Part shown: positions 33,305-46,261 of the stretch, in pieces | Layout: each line of letters opens with the position of its first letter | Numbering within the stretch: position 1 is the stretch's first letter | Source: Siphonodentalium dalli | Taxonomy: Eukaryota; Mollusca; Scaphopoda; Gadilida; Siphonodentaliidae | DNA: 64,000 bases | Direction: 5' to 3' | Assembly: GCA_032622095.1 (NCBI GenBank) | Contig: CP136067.1 | Location: 41,275,549 to 41,339,548, forward strand | The notes under the pieces: model-generated | Database searches by the model: none | What the model was told of the DNA's origin: nothing | What the model saw: the letters and a program-made list of their open reading frames with translations, nothing else | Made by a program: the position numbers and the translations under genes

Positions 33305-35440
33305 ATAAAAAAACCGCTCTGGTAAACCATGGTGAAAAACCTCTGTCATTTTACCAGGGTGATTCGAAAAGGTATTTTTACTCGGGTAAAATTCATCTAG
33401 TGAATCGTCACCATATTATATGCACACATGTCGACCCACCCATGTATGTTTACTCTAGTAAAATGTTCCCATCCACCTATTTCACCCAGATAATTTACCG
33501 GGGTGTAAGTATATATGTGGTGGTTCTACCAGAGTAGTTCTACCAGGGTATTTTTTATCGATATCAAGGAAAATTTACCGCGGTAGTACCGAAGTACGCT
33601 TTCAGAATCTTTAACATTTGAGTTAACATATTGGAGGCTATCACACATGTGACTACATGAGGCATTAAACTCTTTTTGACTTATAGCTGACTATTAATAC
33701 TGACTTACAATATTCTTGGCCCATTCTGTTAACTTTTGAATATGACACTGGGTACAATTGTTTTCCTCTGACCAACTAACAAAATATAATTTGTCTCTCC
33801 AACGTGGGTCGTCGGGTCGATGGACCACTGCAGATGTTCACATGGTTATTTTTCCAATCACAAATTATGTATAAATACTTTTTATTTCCTTGAAATGTGT
33901 TATTATATATCTTTTTGGTTTATTTGAAATTAATTATATGCATGTTCAGATATATAATTACACCTCACACTCTGTACTCTGACCTTCTCTCTAAAATTCT
34001 GACATTATCTTCTGTCCCTTTGTCTCGCCTCCACCTCATATTTCTTCTTTCTATGGATCTTTTTTATGGCTCTATTATTTACCCCTACTTGACTTGCAGT
34101 CAAGTAGGGCTGTGCCATTGTCAAGGGAGAGGGCTTCAAATAAGCCTATGGCTTGTTGCCTAATCCCATTTTTCTTCTAAATTTGTATCTATTGTAATTA
34201 TTTATCTGAATGTCCATAGAGGGAAAAATAAATACTGTTTAAACTAAAATATAATAAAAAAAAATTCACAAAAAGAGACAGAAATCATATCAGTTACGTA
34301 TAATATGTTATTGTTATCGCTCATGCCCTTGTAAAATAACACTGATGAGAGTCCGGTAAACCATTGTTTATCATATTGTATTCCGGTAAAATGTGGAAAA
34401 GTCAGGTAAACAATTATATACTCTGGTAAAAGCCATGTAAAAGCGATGTAAAAGGGGCATACCCTTGTAAATTTCAAGTGAAGACGTGGTGTACATGTAC
34501 CCCACTTACTTTATATTCTTCTAAATCCTGGTGTATTACGATTACATACAATCATTAATAACTTGGGAGTATATATATATGTACCCGCAATTTTGAGATT
34601 GATTGGACTCAACCTTGCAGAGTTGTTAACATTTTGGACTTAAATATACAAAACCCAACTCACCTAAATGTGTGTCCCTGCATGGTTAAAATACGTGCTG
34701 TAGGATCGGTAGTGTAAGTCTGAACTGCTTCAAGGACAACATACCAGACTTTAGTCTAGAAATGGGACTAAGATTCATACTACCATTCCATTTATATTAC
34801 TTGTATATTAGTGTATGGCATTACCTAACCTCATTCTAAATCAAAGGATGTGTTATTATCTGCCACATTAATCATAGGGAATGTAGAACTCAGTTATTCT
34901 CAAAATCCATCTCTGACTGGAATCAACCCACATAAAAAGCACAATGGTTATAGCGTCACGTTTGGAAGTATCTGACGACTTTTGAAGTAATGCCTTATTT
35001 AAAGAGCGTTCTTTTTTCTCGAAGAAATCTATATTGACTAATAAACTGATATATTCAGAAATGAAAAAAATAATTCAAACATTTAAAGAGCGTTTATAAA
35101 GGGCGTATTTTCTGATTTGCATGGATTTTACCCATGTGTGGCCTGTTTCACCAGCATTTTACGAGAGTAAAGTGTGGGTACCCCATTCTTTTACTTTGGA
35201 ATTTACAAGGGTATGGACTTTTTACATGCATATGGCTTTTACCAAAGTAAATCATTGTATATATCTGACTTAACCATGATTTACTTGGAATTTACAAGGT
35301 TGTGTCCTTTGTACGTGGGTTTTACATGGCATTTATCGGAGTATAGCATTGTTAACCTGACTTTTCCACACTTTACCAGAGTAGAGGCTGGTAAACCATG
35401 GTTTACCGGGTGTTTTTTTACCAGAGTGTTTTTTTGTATA
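33305..35440. repeat. Inverted-repeat element rich in TTTACC/GGTAAA phrases
   Basis: The left end (AAAAAAACCGCTCTGGTAAACC) is the inverse of the right end (GGTTTACCGGG...TTTACCAGAGTGTTTTTTT, near 35400-35435). A second inverted pair lies inside: 34280-34500 against 35174-35430, sharing in opposite orientation GGAATTTACAAGG-, TTTTACATGGC- and CCTGACTTTTCCACA-type phrases. Both contain irregular repeats of TTTACCAGAGTA spaced about 20-30 bp. Frames across it (33211-33537, 35174-35452) are by-products. Confidence 0.65.
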
Positions 35441-38400
35441 AGTAGACCTTGAGCTACCATATGGCCACCCTCCCCCCTGTGCGGATTTTAGCCGACTATG
35501 TTTTTCCGATAGAGGGATGTATTTCACACATTTTTCTCCTTGTTTGCCACTCGGGCGTGGGGGCTTTTTCATTTTATAGCGATTTTTATAAAACTACTGT
35601 GATTTTTTGCGATAAAATCCTTATTGGGGGTAGGGGAAATATTTCTCTCAAAAATAATACTAAAACTGTATGTATCTTCTCAAACTCAGTTTTATTCGAA
35701 CTGAATATAACAAGTGTCTGCGTAGATAGCGTCACATGGGCACCTGACTCGATATTTTTCTTAAAATGACACCGAAGATATGATTTTTCGTTTATTTTGA
35801 AGATATATCTGAAAAAGTACAGTGTGTGAACTTACGCATGCATAACGTGATTAAACTATGAACAATACCGATGTTTTCATTATTTTCCACGAGAACATAG
35901 ACCAGGGCAGTTTTCTATAACATTCCACGAGCACATGGATGCATATAGGTAGTCAATGTTCACATGTTTCGAGGCCATTGAATCCAAGATGGCCGCCAAA
36001 ATTGAATATCTGACTTGATAAATTTTAATTCGCAATCACTCGGGCAGTTTATGAGATATTAAGTCGTGCGATATGTTATTCTATTGATAGTTGAGTAGTC
36101 CTTATTGAGAGGTATAAATAAATTTCATATATTCAAAATGGCCGCCAAAATGGCCACCGGAAGTAGAAAATATGACTATTTTTCACTCATATCTTTTTGA
36201 TCAGTATCTGCTGTTTGGAACTGGTTGAGGATTGTGACCTTATTTTTTATAGTTTTATATTAACTAATCATTGGGGTAATGAAAAAAGCAATTATTGGGG
36301 TCCTAGTCCCCTCCGTTCCCTCAAAAGTTTGATTTTACAGAATGCGGTATAAAATTTCACCAAAACAATCCCAATTGGGTTTCTGTTCAAATTTCAACAA
36401 AGAATGAGAACAACTGTGGAATGTAAGTGAGGAATACCATTATACATGGATACTCCAATTCATAGGAACAAAAGTTGTTACTTTGGATCAAAATGGCCAC
36501 CAAAATGGCCGCCAAAATATGGAAAATGGTAGATATTGCCCCAGTGTGTCCTGGAATCGCTTACACTCTGTGGTTGATGAATGAAATTGGCTATACTGCC
36601 TTCTATTCATTGAATACTAACATTGTTACTAACTATTGTAACACAGACATTACCAGAAATATTGGATTTCACTCTCACAAACGTGACATAAATATCGGCA
36701 AAAATTCTCTTCTCATCTTTGAACCATTTTTTGCAAGTAAACTGTAACTATCTTTGGCATGAGAGGTGTTTATTGTTTTTATCTATCTTAAATGTGTCAC
36801 AATAAGGTGTTTAATGACCAAATTACTCAAGGTGGCTTCCAAAATGGCAACTACATTTGGGTAAAAAGTTGATTTTCACATATATCCGGAACATAATTAT
36901 CTGCTGTTCCGGAAAGGTAGCAAAGTGTGACTAACTTTGTTATTATACACGTTAGTTAATCGACTGACAACTACATTTTATATTCTGGTTGGCACTGTAC
37001 ATTATGAGGCACGATCATTTAATTTTAAAATGTGCAGTGTACAATTGTGCCGAAAACGTCTTTTGGGATTCTGGCCAAGTTTTTGAAATTAAATGGGCAG
37101 AACATTGAAACGGAACTGAGAGGGACCATCCGACCATAATATGTGGCGACTCTTGTCCATTAGCATAAACATTTATCAACTATTGTCAGGAAAATCGTTA
37201 AACATTTCCTCCATCGTGCATACACGCCACCAAGGAGGACTCTCTGGTGTGATCTATATATCAAGCAACATATCATTGAGTTATTGTGGAAAGCGATAGC
37301 CACCCAAGGTACACATGTACAACCCACCAGGGCCATACAGTCACTCCAAATACAAATAAACAACACACATATGACAATATAGTCGCTCGCTTTATAAACA
37401 TGCACCTCACCATAACCACACAGCCATACTTGTGTATATCGCTGCACACCAGGTATACCTCCTACAACTGACCAATGACCGTATCGTCACTATATGTATA
37501 CATATTCGGCACATTCATGATCACACAGTCAATCATTGTATACCTATTGACCTCACCATTGGCCATAAAGTCAATCCATGTGTACCTATGTTCCACACCC
37601 ATGGCCAACTAGCCACGCAAGGTATACATATACACCCCACCCATGACCATTGCATCGCTCCATGTATACATATGCACCTCACCAATGGTCATATAACCCC
37701 ACTTGCGTATACCATACACACACACAGTCATGGGTCAACATACATGTACACCATGTAAACTGTTACACCTGACCCATGACCATATAGCCACTCCCTGTAT
37801 TCACCACATTCATGATCATACAGTCACTACAGGTACACATATTCACATCACCATTGGTCATACGGTCAATCCCTGCATATCTACGCGCCACTCAAGATAA
37901 GCATATACACCCCGCATAACCATAGAGTGACTCCATGTATACATATGCACCTCACCAATGGTCATATAGTCACACGTGCTATACATATATACCCCTCGCC
38001 CAATGACCATACAACCACTTGGCGTATACCCGTACACATAACATATGGCAATGGGTCACCATACATGCACACCAGGTATACTCCTACACCTGACCCATTT
38101 TACTCCGTGTATACATATTCACCACATTGGTGATCACACGGTCACTCCTTGTACACCTATTCATTTCATTAATTGCCACACAGTCACTCCCTGTATACCT
38201 ATTCACCATACCCATGGTCATATAGCCACTCGATATATACATATGCAACACAAACATGCCCATAGAGTCACTCCAGGTGTACATATACACATCACCAACG
38301 ACAATAAAGTCCTTCCAGGTGTACCAATACTTCTCCCACATGATCAATAATACATTCCATACTTTTATAAACACCCCACACATGACAATTCAGTCACTCG

Positions 38401-40492
38401 CTGTGTACTCATACACGCCATCCATGATCATACAGTTACTCACTGTATACCTATACATCCACCGATGGCAATATACATCCACTACATATATAAATATACA
38501 TCCCACCCATTACCACCACGGCACTCCCTATATACCTACACGCTCGCCAACGATCACCCAGATATACTCAGGCATGTATATTCATGACCGTGCTGTCAGT
38601 CCATGTACACCTATACACATTACACATATTCATCCAACCACTCCTTATTTATCCATATACCCCACCCATGATCACAGACACCAGATGTATACATGGTCAC
38701 CCACATGTGACAATACAGCCACCAAAATATACACCTATACATCCCACCCATGACCATAGTCACTCCATATATACATAAACAACACATATATGATATTGTA
38801 GCTACTCCCGTTATATCCGCACACAATATCATTGTCCGTACAGCCACATCGTGTTACCCGTACATCCACACATAACCATGCAACCATACATTCACTCCAT
38901 GTAAACATAATCAGCTCACACATTACCATACAGCCACTACTTGTATACATATACATCTCACAATGGACATCCCACTCACGATCATATAGACATTCCTTGT
39001 ATATCTGTTCACATCAATGATCATTCATGATCATAAAATAACTCCATGTATACCTATTCACCTCACCTATGACCATACAGTAACTCACGGGCTACCACAT
39101 TGACCTCCCTCTTGTATTGAGGTGATCAATTTTATCCTAATGAGTCAAAATAGCCAGAATAGTCACCACAGATTATGGTTCATCTCAGTCCGTTTCAAAG
39201 ATTCAAAGTGGTCAGAATCCCAAAAGAGGTTTTCGGCAAAATTCCATAAGCAACTTTAAAATGAATTTGTCATGCCCCATAAGGAACCGGGACAGCCAAT
39301 AATAGTTAGTTGTCAGTTGATTACCTAACATGCATAATAACCAAGTAAGTTACAATTTGCTAACTTTTCGGAACAGCAGACAATAATGTTCCGGATATAT
39401 GTGAACAATGAACTTTTTACCCAAGTTGGTTGCCATTTTGGAAGTCATCTTGAGTAATTTGCTCTATAATGACCTTAGTGTGACACATTTACATTAGACC
39501 AAAACGATAAACACCGTTCATATCAAAGTTAGTTACAGTTTACTTTTAATAAAAATGATCAAAACATGAAAAGTGAATTTTTGCCGATATTTATGTCAAG
39601 TGTGTGAGAGTAAAATCCAATATTTCTGGTAATGTCAGTGGTTACAATACTAAAACTTAACCAAGGTGAATCAGATATGTTAGTTTTCAATGGATATAAG
39701 GCAGAATAGCCAATTTACTTCATCAACCACAGATTGTAAGCGATTGCAGTGAACGCTGGGGCAATATATTTACAATATTTACAATTTTCCATATTTTGGC
39801 GGCCATTTTGGCGGCCATTTGATCCAAAGTAACAATTTTGGTTCCAATGACTTGGAATATTCACAGGTAATGGTATGTCTCACTTACATAACACAGTTCT
39901 GCTCATTCCTTGTTGAAATGTGACTAGAATCCCAATTGTGATTTTTTTGTGAAAATTTTATACCGCTTCATGTAAAGTAAATTTTTGAGGGATCAGAAGG
40001 GCCTAGGACCCAAAGAATTTCTTATTGCATTGCCCCAATGATCAGTTAATATAAACAATACAAAATAAAGTCACAATTCTCTATCAGTTCTAAACAGCAG
40101 AAACTGATATTAGATATTAGTGAAAAAGTGTCACATTTTCCACTTCCGGTGGCCATTTTGGCGGCCATTTTGAATATATGAAATTTATTCCTACAAATAA
40201 ATAAGGAGTACTCAATTATCAATAGAATGGCATATCGCACGATGTAATACATCATATAAACTTCCTGATTAATTGCGAATTGAAATTTACCTGGTTAGAT
40301 ATTCAACGTTGGCGGCCATCTTGGATTCAAAGACCGATAACTATATAAAGCCCCCATCGCCAGATGGCAAACAACCGCCAAATTGAAGGACTGATATAGT
40401 TCTACAAAGATATCGTAACCACCAAAAATCCGCATAGGGGGGAGGGGGGTCTACATGCAGCTCAAGCTCTAGGTCCGCTCCAAACTTTCGAC
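35440..40492. mobile_element. 5-kb foldback element
   Basis: Left arm 35440-37135 and right arm about 39150-40492 are long inverted copies with roughly 75-80 percent identity by eye. Matched landmarks: TGTGCGGATTTTAG at left and AAAATCCGCATA at right; GAATCCAAGATGGCCGCCAA at left and GGCGGCCATCTTGGATTC at right; CCGGAACATAATTATCTGCT at left and AGCAGACAATAATGTTCCGG at right. The loop is a separate satellite (37270-39110). Several phrases of the type AAAATGGCCGCCAAAATGGC recur within each arm. No transposase or other protein is recognisable. Confidence 0.8.
37270..39110. repeat. Degenerate satellite of about 43 bp in the foldback loop
   Basis: Dozens of loosely related units following the pattern CACTCCATGTATACATATTC, then CACCTCACC.ATGACCATA-type text. 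Divergence is high but the period is clear. His- and Thr-rich frames of 60-165 codons on the plus strand (37286-39020) simply translate the repeat. Confidence 0.88.
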
Positions 40493-40499
40493 ATATATT

Positions 40500-40610
40500 T
40501 ATCTTCGGCGATTAGGACACTTCTGGGAAAACTCTATTTTCCTCCGAATTGTCAATTATATAATAATGGTTTCAAATTCAATAAGTGTTCAATCGTCGGA
40601 TCGTCACATA
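40500..40610. repeat. Flanking direct repeat, right copy
   Basis: Partner of 33190-33300 in the same orientation, about 80 percent alike by eye. Confidence 0.75.
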
Positions 40611-41471
40611 TGTGAACGTATTATGCTATTACGTGCAATTTGATACTGAAGTTACCATGGAGTTTAACAACTTCTTTACTAAATGGATTCTCTCATTTAG
40701 TTCTAAAAGTATACATAATTGGAATGGTATATTATTCATCTACATTTAGGTAATGTTAATGAAATATAAAAATATAGATGAAAAGTAGTATAAGTGCCAT
40801 GCATAAGTTTCCTATTCATTTATATGGGAAATGTTCAGATAATAAGATCAACATATAGGCAGTTTGTTTAACTTATTGTCTGAACATTTCTTAGGGGAAC
40901 TTCTCATCAATGAGTATTTAGTATAAGAAAGGGCTAATCTAATTGTTTTATTTATAAGTTAGTAAGAATTTAAATGGATATACTTACTTGGTAATACGGA
41001 CACGATCAAAACGATAACGAGTAATTCTCGAGAACACACTAAACCTGCCATTTGCGCTCTTGTTCACGTGTCCCCTGAATTATGTACAGCTACGACAGCA
41101 AACGGTACATGCAGCTAGTACTGTTGTCGAATGGTATACAGAGACCAAACCAGCATTTCAACAAAGTAAAGCGCCATCGTCGTAACCTGCATATTCATTG
41201 GTCGCTATCCCAAAGAAAACTCTCCGCCAATAGCAAGAGCACCACATATATTGGTTTTCTTTTGTTCAATGCTTTGACTAAAATGTCACTCTCGAAAGTT
41301 TTAGTTGATAAGGCCAGCCATACATGTACGTCAGCTATTATAATAGGGTGAAGGGTGAAGTACCAGAAAACTGCCAGTATGGACATCCTAACCGGCCTTC
41401 GGTCGGAAACGACACAAAATTATATTATATTATAGCTTCTTAATTGTGAACATTGCGGTGACAACATAAGC
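40611..41471. other. Non-coding spacer
   Basis: A phrase GGGAAATGTTCAGATAATAAG (near 40828) and its loose inverse (near 40875) make a weak inverted repeat. An 89-codon frame at 41082-41351 has no recognised domain and overlaps an opposite-strand frame. Confidence 0.4.
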
Positions 41472-42096
41472 GGCCAGGGGTCAATACTATGAACAATTTT
41501 ATACCTGTAAATACCTATTGTATTTATTAATTTGTAATTACAAATTTGTGTTAACTATCACAGTGGATTCATAGTACAGGGAAAATTTAGCCGTATTATT
41601 GTAATACCTTAGACTGGGCGAGAGGTGAAACCCCTAAAACGCAGCTGTAAAACTTGGAAAAAACTAACTCACCACTCTGCTCCCATGCACCCGTTATCAG
41701 TGTTATCTGAATACCAGTTCAAATTAGACGGACATGTATATAGAGCTAAAATAACTGACAACAATTGATTTGGGGAAGTTACAATGCGTGCTATTATTTT
41801 GTGATTAGTGATAACGCCGGTACTATGAAACGATGAGCTAACAAAATCTCGCAAATTTCACAAAGATCTACTGTTGATTATTGTAGATTGCTTACGGACA
41901 AACATTTGCCTGTGAGCGATTCACAATATATTGAATCACGGCAAGCCAAAGTTACAAAAGAAATAACTATTTGTGATTTATGTTTGTAATCGTAGGTTCA
42001 TAGTATTGGCGGAATGATAAATTGTTATTTCTTACAAACAATTGTAGATTCTTACAAAAGAAAAAGTTTCATAGTATTGACCCCAGGCCGTGTTCA
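41472..42096. mobile_element. MITE with GGGGTCAATACTATGAA ends
   Basis: Left end GGCCAGGGGTCAATACTATG; right end carries the inverse (CATAGTATTGACCCCAGGCC). The phrase 'TTCATAGTA' also recurs internally near 41570 and 41998. Interior AT-rich, no transposase. Confidence 0.8.
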
Positions 42097-43259
42097 GAGA
42101 AAACCCATGATGTTTGGTTGTTGTGCATATATGTGCTATTTGGGGTGAAATTTTACTGAAATCGATATTATTATATTGGTAGAATTAGTCCGGGCGAGAA
42201 TAATTCAGGTCGGTCGCGAGCTCCAACCAAACGTGTGAACTGAATTAAAATTCCAATAAGTTATTGTCAATTTAAATATGTAGCACGGGGGAACTAAAAT
42301 CAACTTTCACGAATTAGAACACTGGGATTTGTAGCTTGTTATCAAGTTATTCTCAAACTAAGTATGTAGCATGAGAGAAATTATAAATCAACCTACACGA
42401 ATTCAACACTGGAATTTGTATCTTTATTACGCCCTCTATGTGTGTTTTCTCTGTCCGTGTTTTTTTTTTATTCACTGGACGCATGTCGAAATATTATTAT
42501 AAATGTTCATAAATATTTTCGTACGGGAATCATAGAATATTGACAATAATTATTGTGGTCTAATAATTCTGCATGCTATTTCGTGCATTATTCAGCAGTA
42601 TGTAGTGTAATGATGTTACTTTGGTATACAATTGCAAACAAATCGGTATTATTATTTTACTTTAGTAAAAAGGGACGTAGTATTGAACCCATTGGTAGCC
42701 GGAAAATAATTTATAACCCATTGGGGCCCCGTGAGCTCGTGAAGTGAATTGTTGGGTATTTTAATTGGAGTGCTCACGAGCATTGTTTTGTTATTAATTT
42801 CAGAGGGAACATAGGCGATTCTGTCACGACGTACATTCGCGTATCGCTTTGCCGTTATGTCATGCAGCGGGCGTCTCTCGGGACATGTTTTTTACGCATG
42901 CCAAGGAGTAGAAGCCGATTAATTGTAACGGGAATTCGCGCGTTAACCATTAGCGCGTTATGTGTTTCTATTGTTATTTAACCTGCTTTGTTGCATTGTT
43001 ATTTGAACATCTTTCAATTATTTTCACGTGAAATAAATCGGAATACTATCTACTATTATACAGCACGGGGATTTGACGATTTATAAGAAATTTAATTCGA
43101 ACATGAACCCTTCGAGCTGTTTGTTTATGTCGGTGTTTAACATGTTATTTAATATCGTTTAGTGAACTTATGCAATTATTTATACGCGACAAATATCCGC
43201 ATGTTATATTATAAATGAGTTGGGATGGTTATCATTAACCAATTGCCACGTTACTCGTT
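42097..43259. other. Non-coding region with a two-copy repeat
   Basis: Two diverged units of about 88 bp lie at 42255-42430 (TATGTAGCACGGGGGAACTA / TATGTAGCATGAGAGAAATT, each followed by ACGAATT..AACACTGG.ATTTGTA). At 42553-42600 a phrase TTCTGCATGCTATTTCGTGC is shared with the repeats near 43958 and 44110. No gene. Confidence 0.5.
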
Positions 43260-43735
43260 CGTAAATATTGACTTTTAATTAGTCCTCATTGGATCATATT
43301 TTAATTGACCCTCGTGGGACTATATTCTATTTCACACCAGTGGGACCGTAGTTTAATCAACACTGATGGCACCATATTTTAATTTTAATTAACCCTCATA
43401 AAGGGAACATATTTTAACATGAATTAACTCACGTTATCATTTTTTAATTGACCTTAGTGGGACCATATTTCAATTAACCTTCATGGGACCATATTTTAAT
43501 TAACAATCAAGGTACAATTTTAAGTAACCATCATGAGACCATATCTTATTAACCCTCATTTGACCATATATTAATTAACCCTCATGGGAACATATTTTAT
43601 TTAACCCTGCTGTAACCATATTTTAATTTACCCTCATCGGACCATATTTCAATTAACCCTCTCTGGATGTGATCATATTTTAATTAACACTCATGGAACC
43701 GTACATGTATTTTAATTAACACTTATGAGTTGTTA
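43260..43735. repeat. AT-rich satellite of about 27 bp
   Basis: About 16 to 18 units of the form TTAATTAACCCTCATGGGACCATATT with substitutions and small length changes. Confidence 0.9.
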
Positions 43736-44251
43736 TCAGGAGTGCATTACCCGAGGCCATTCATATATCATCATTACGCACTCCTGGGGTGCATATTGGC
43801 AAGTATATCTGACCCTGTCGTTGGAGATGGTGGACTGAATGTGATTAAAACATACTCGGTATTTGCGTAATTGGATGTACTAAATGTTATTAGAAACGTG
43901 CTCGGTGTTTGCGTACTTGAACCATGTTAAGAAGATCGAAAAAAAATTGTCCGATTATTATTCTGCATGCTATTTCATGCGCTATTCAGACCACTATTTC
44001 AAATGAAACTAGAACAGGTACTTGCGTAGTTGTATGGACTAAATGTGATTTTTAAATGTACTCGGTATTTGCGACTTGAACCATGAGAGCTTTTGGTCTG
44101 ATTATTATTTTGCATGTTATGTCATGGAATATTCATACCTCTATTTCAATATAAATTTTGAACAAATACCAAATAAAAGATACATGCCAGCCGAAAACAA
44201 TTCAAATATCGTATAAGAGATCCGAAAATCCGACAATAGTACTATAACAAC
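43736..44251. repeat. Two-copy repeat and short hairpin before the duplication
   Basis: CAGGAGTGC and GCACTCCTG pair across about 30 nt at 43738-43786. Then two diverged copies of a 170-200-bp unit follow (43830-44010 and 44030-44150) with shared phrases TACTCGGTATTTGCG, ACTTGAACCATG and TCTGATTATTATT.TGCATG. Confidence 0.7.
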
Positions 44252-44775
44252 ACATGTTACCCTCACAATATGAGAGATATGTTTGAGTTATGTGAAAATG
44301 TGGTTATAAAAAATGTGTCATGTAGGTCACTAGAGAGTTTGACAGGAAGTATTTGCACACATAAATAACACTGCATTATCTAGCTGATGGTCCTAACTAG
44401 GGTATACACTCGATCTACTATCTGATATCATGAATGTCTGCGAAAAATAAATAACACAATTCTCATTGCATATTGAATTTTTGGTGGCCATTTGCAGAAC
44501 TTTTTTTGTTGTTGTTGCAATACTGCTTCATCTGTTCAGACAATATATTGCTTTATTGTGACTTTTCCTCCAAAAATAGTTCTGCAAATGGGTACCAAAA
44601 AAATAGAACCTTGTTGGTATAATAAGATAGAAAATGCAGCTTTTTGTTTCAAATACTTCCTGTCAAACTCTAGTGACCTACATGACAAATTGGTTGTTGC
44701 TTTTTGTTTAAACCACTTTTTTTATGTGATTCAAACTTATCAAACATATCTCTCATATTGTGATGGTTAACATGT
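44252..44775. mobile_element. Long-TIR MITE at the edge of block copy 1
   Basis: Left arm begins ACATGTTACCCTCACAATAT; right arm ends with its diverged reverse complement (ATATTGTGATGGTTAACATGT). Further in, TCATGTAGGTCACTAGAG and AGTTTGACAGGAAGTATTTG pair with the inverse phrases near 44650-44690. Arms total 100-120 bp with indels. A 92-codon frame inside is not a recognised protein. Confidence 0.82.
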
Positions 44776-46261
44776 CTTGTTATAATTACTATAGCATGCA
44801 TTGGTAATGAAGGATAAAGTTGTTTCCTTCAAATTGATAGTTAGAAATTGATTTTTTTTTTAATTCACGAATGGGCACTTCCTTAAACTTCCTTATTATA
44901 TGCCATCATGATTAGTCTTTCGCACGGACATGTTACTTCGCACATGCCATACGGTCAGATAAACAAACATGGTACGGACTTATTATGCCACTGTTTTTAA
45001 ATCATTATTTTATGAAATATGATGTTGGGTTATGCATCTTGTATCGATCTCTCACAACGAATATATCGATATTTACCTATTATAGTTGAACATAACTATA
45101 ATAGTTGAATTCTGGATGAGCCTGACTGATATTAACTTGAACATTCCGTCTGTCATTTGCGGCCAAAATGTGGGATGTCACCATGAGCAGGAATCCTCAT
45201 GAGTGTCGAGAATATTGATAGCACCGATCAGACAATATTTTGACATCTGATAATGACAGGATGTCACACGCAAACGGCTTCTTGTGAGATGGTCTTCGAC
45301 AGTGCTTCCTGTCCGGGTGCATTTCGAGTCTTGTTCTCATTATGGACATCATGGCGACCCTGACATCGAGAAAGAGATTTCTTAACGTTCTGTCAACATC
45401 ACACGAAAAGTACAATTATTCTGTATTCCGTGAACTGACTTTAAGACACACATTCGATATCTGAACTTGAAACAATTCGATGGTAAGGATGGAATAACAA
45501 ATATATTACTATTCGACCCTCCATCGATATCGTCCGTTCTCTTTACACTGTTCGGCGCAACGCCATACTCACAATCGAATGAATGTTGAAATAAATGAAG
45601 GCTGACTTCATAATTCCACTGTTTGAGTGGTGTGAAACACTCGGGTAGGGTAGTAAGATAAAATTGAGAATATTCTTGCTCAAAGTAGTTATTTTTTTTA
45701 CGAATATTAAACCAAATTGACGAAACACACCGGCATTCTTATATATTAATTAAATGCAATCACTCTCGATGGCGAAATCATTTGTATTAGACTATCGCCG
45801 ATAGTAAAATTCAATGTTGGGTCCCCAATCAATATGTAAATATTTACCATTGGGCGTAGTTCGGACGATGTTTTATATGGAGTGGTATGGTCGATTTCTT
45901 TGAACTTTTCGGCGATATCAGTAGAATGCTATATTCCCCATGTTGGCATAGCGCCTAACTTCAATTTCAACACACCCGAACAAGTCCATAATATGTCTTT
46001 AATGCCCTGTATGCTAAAAACTCATTGATGAGTAGTTCGCTTCGGAAAGGTTAAGATAATAAGTTCAACAAACGACCATATAACATTTCGCACCAATGAA
46101 TATGAATCCTTCAAAACTTGTGTTATCTATAATTTTCGTCTGCTAATTTATCCTGAACGCCCCTGCAAATGAATAATAAACCACTCCTTTGAATAACTTT
46201 ATAACTTTATTACTGAATGGGATAATCCATTTAGTATAGAAATGGGCGAACCAAAATCTGA
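44776..46261. other. Non-coding part of block copy 1
   Basis: A hairpin, CTATTATAGTT / AACTATAATAG, lies at about 45078-45106. Minus-strand frames at 45197-45415 and 45543-45728 lack known motifs. No gene. Confidence 0.45.

Noticed and set aside
37286-39020. Several His/Thr-rich plus-strand frames up to 165 codons
   Set aside because: They translate the 43-bp satellite in the foldback loop.
33190-40610. Direct flanks read as LTRs of a retroelement
   Set aside because: No gag, protease, integrase or RT lies between them, there is no TG..CA end, and the interior is organised as inverted repeats.
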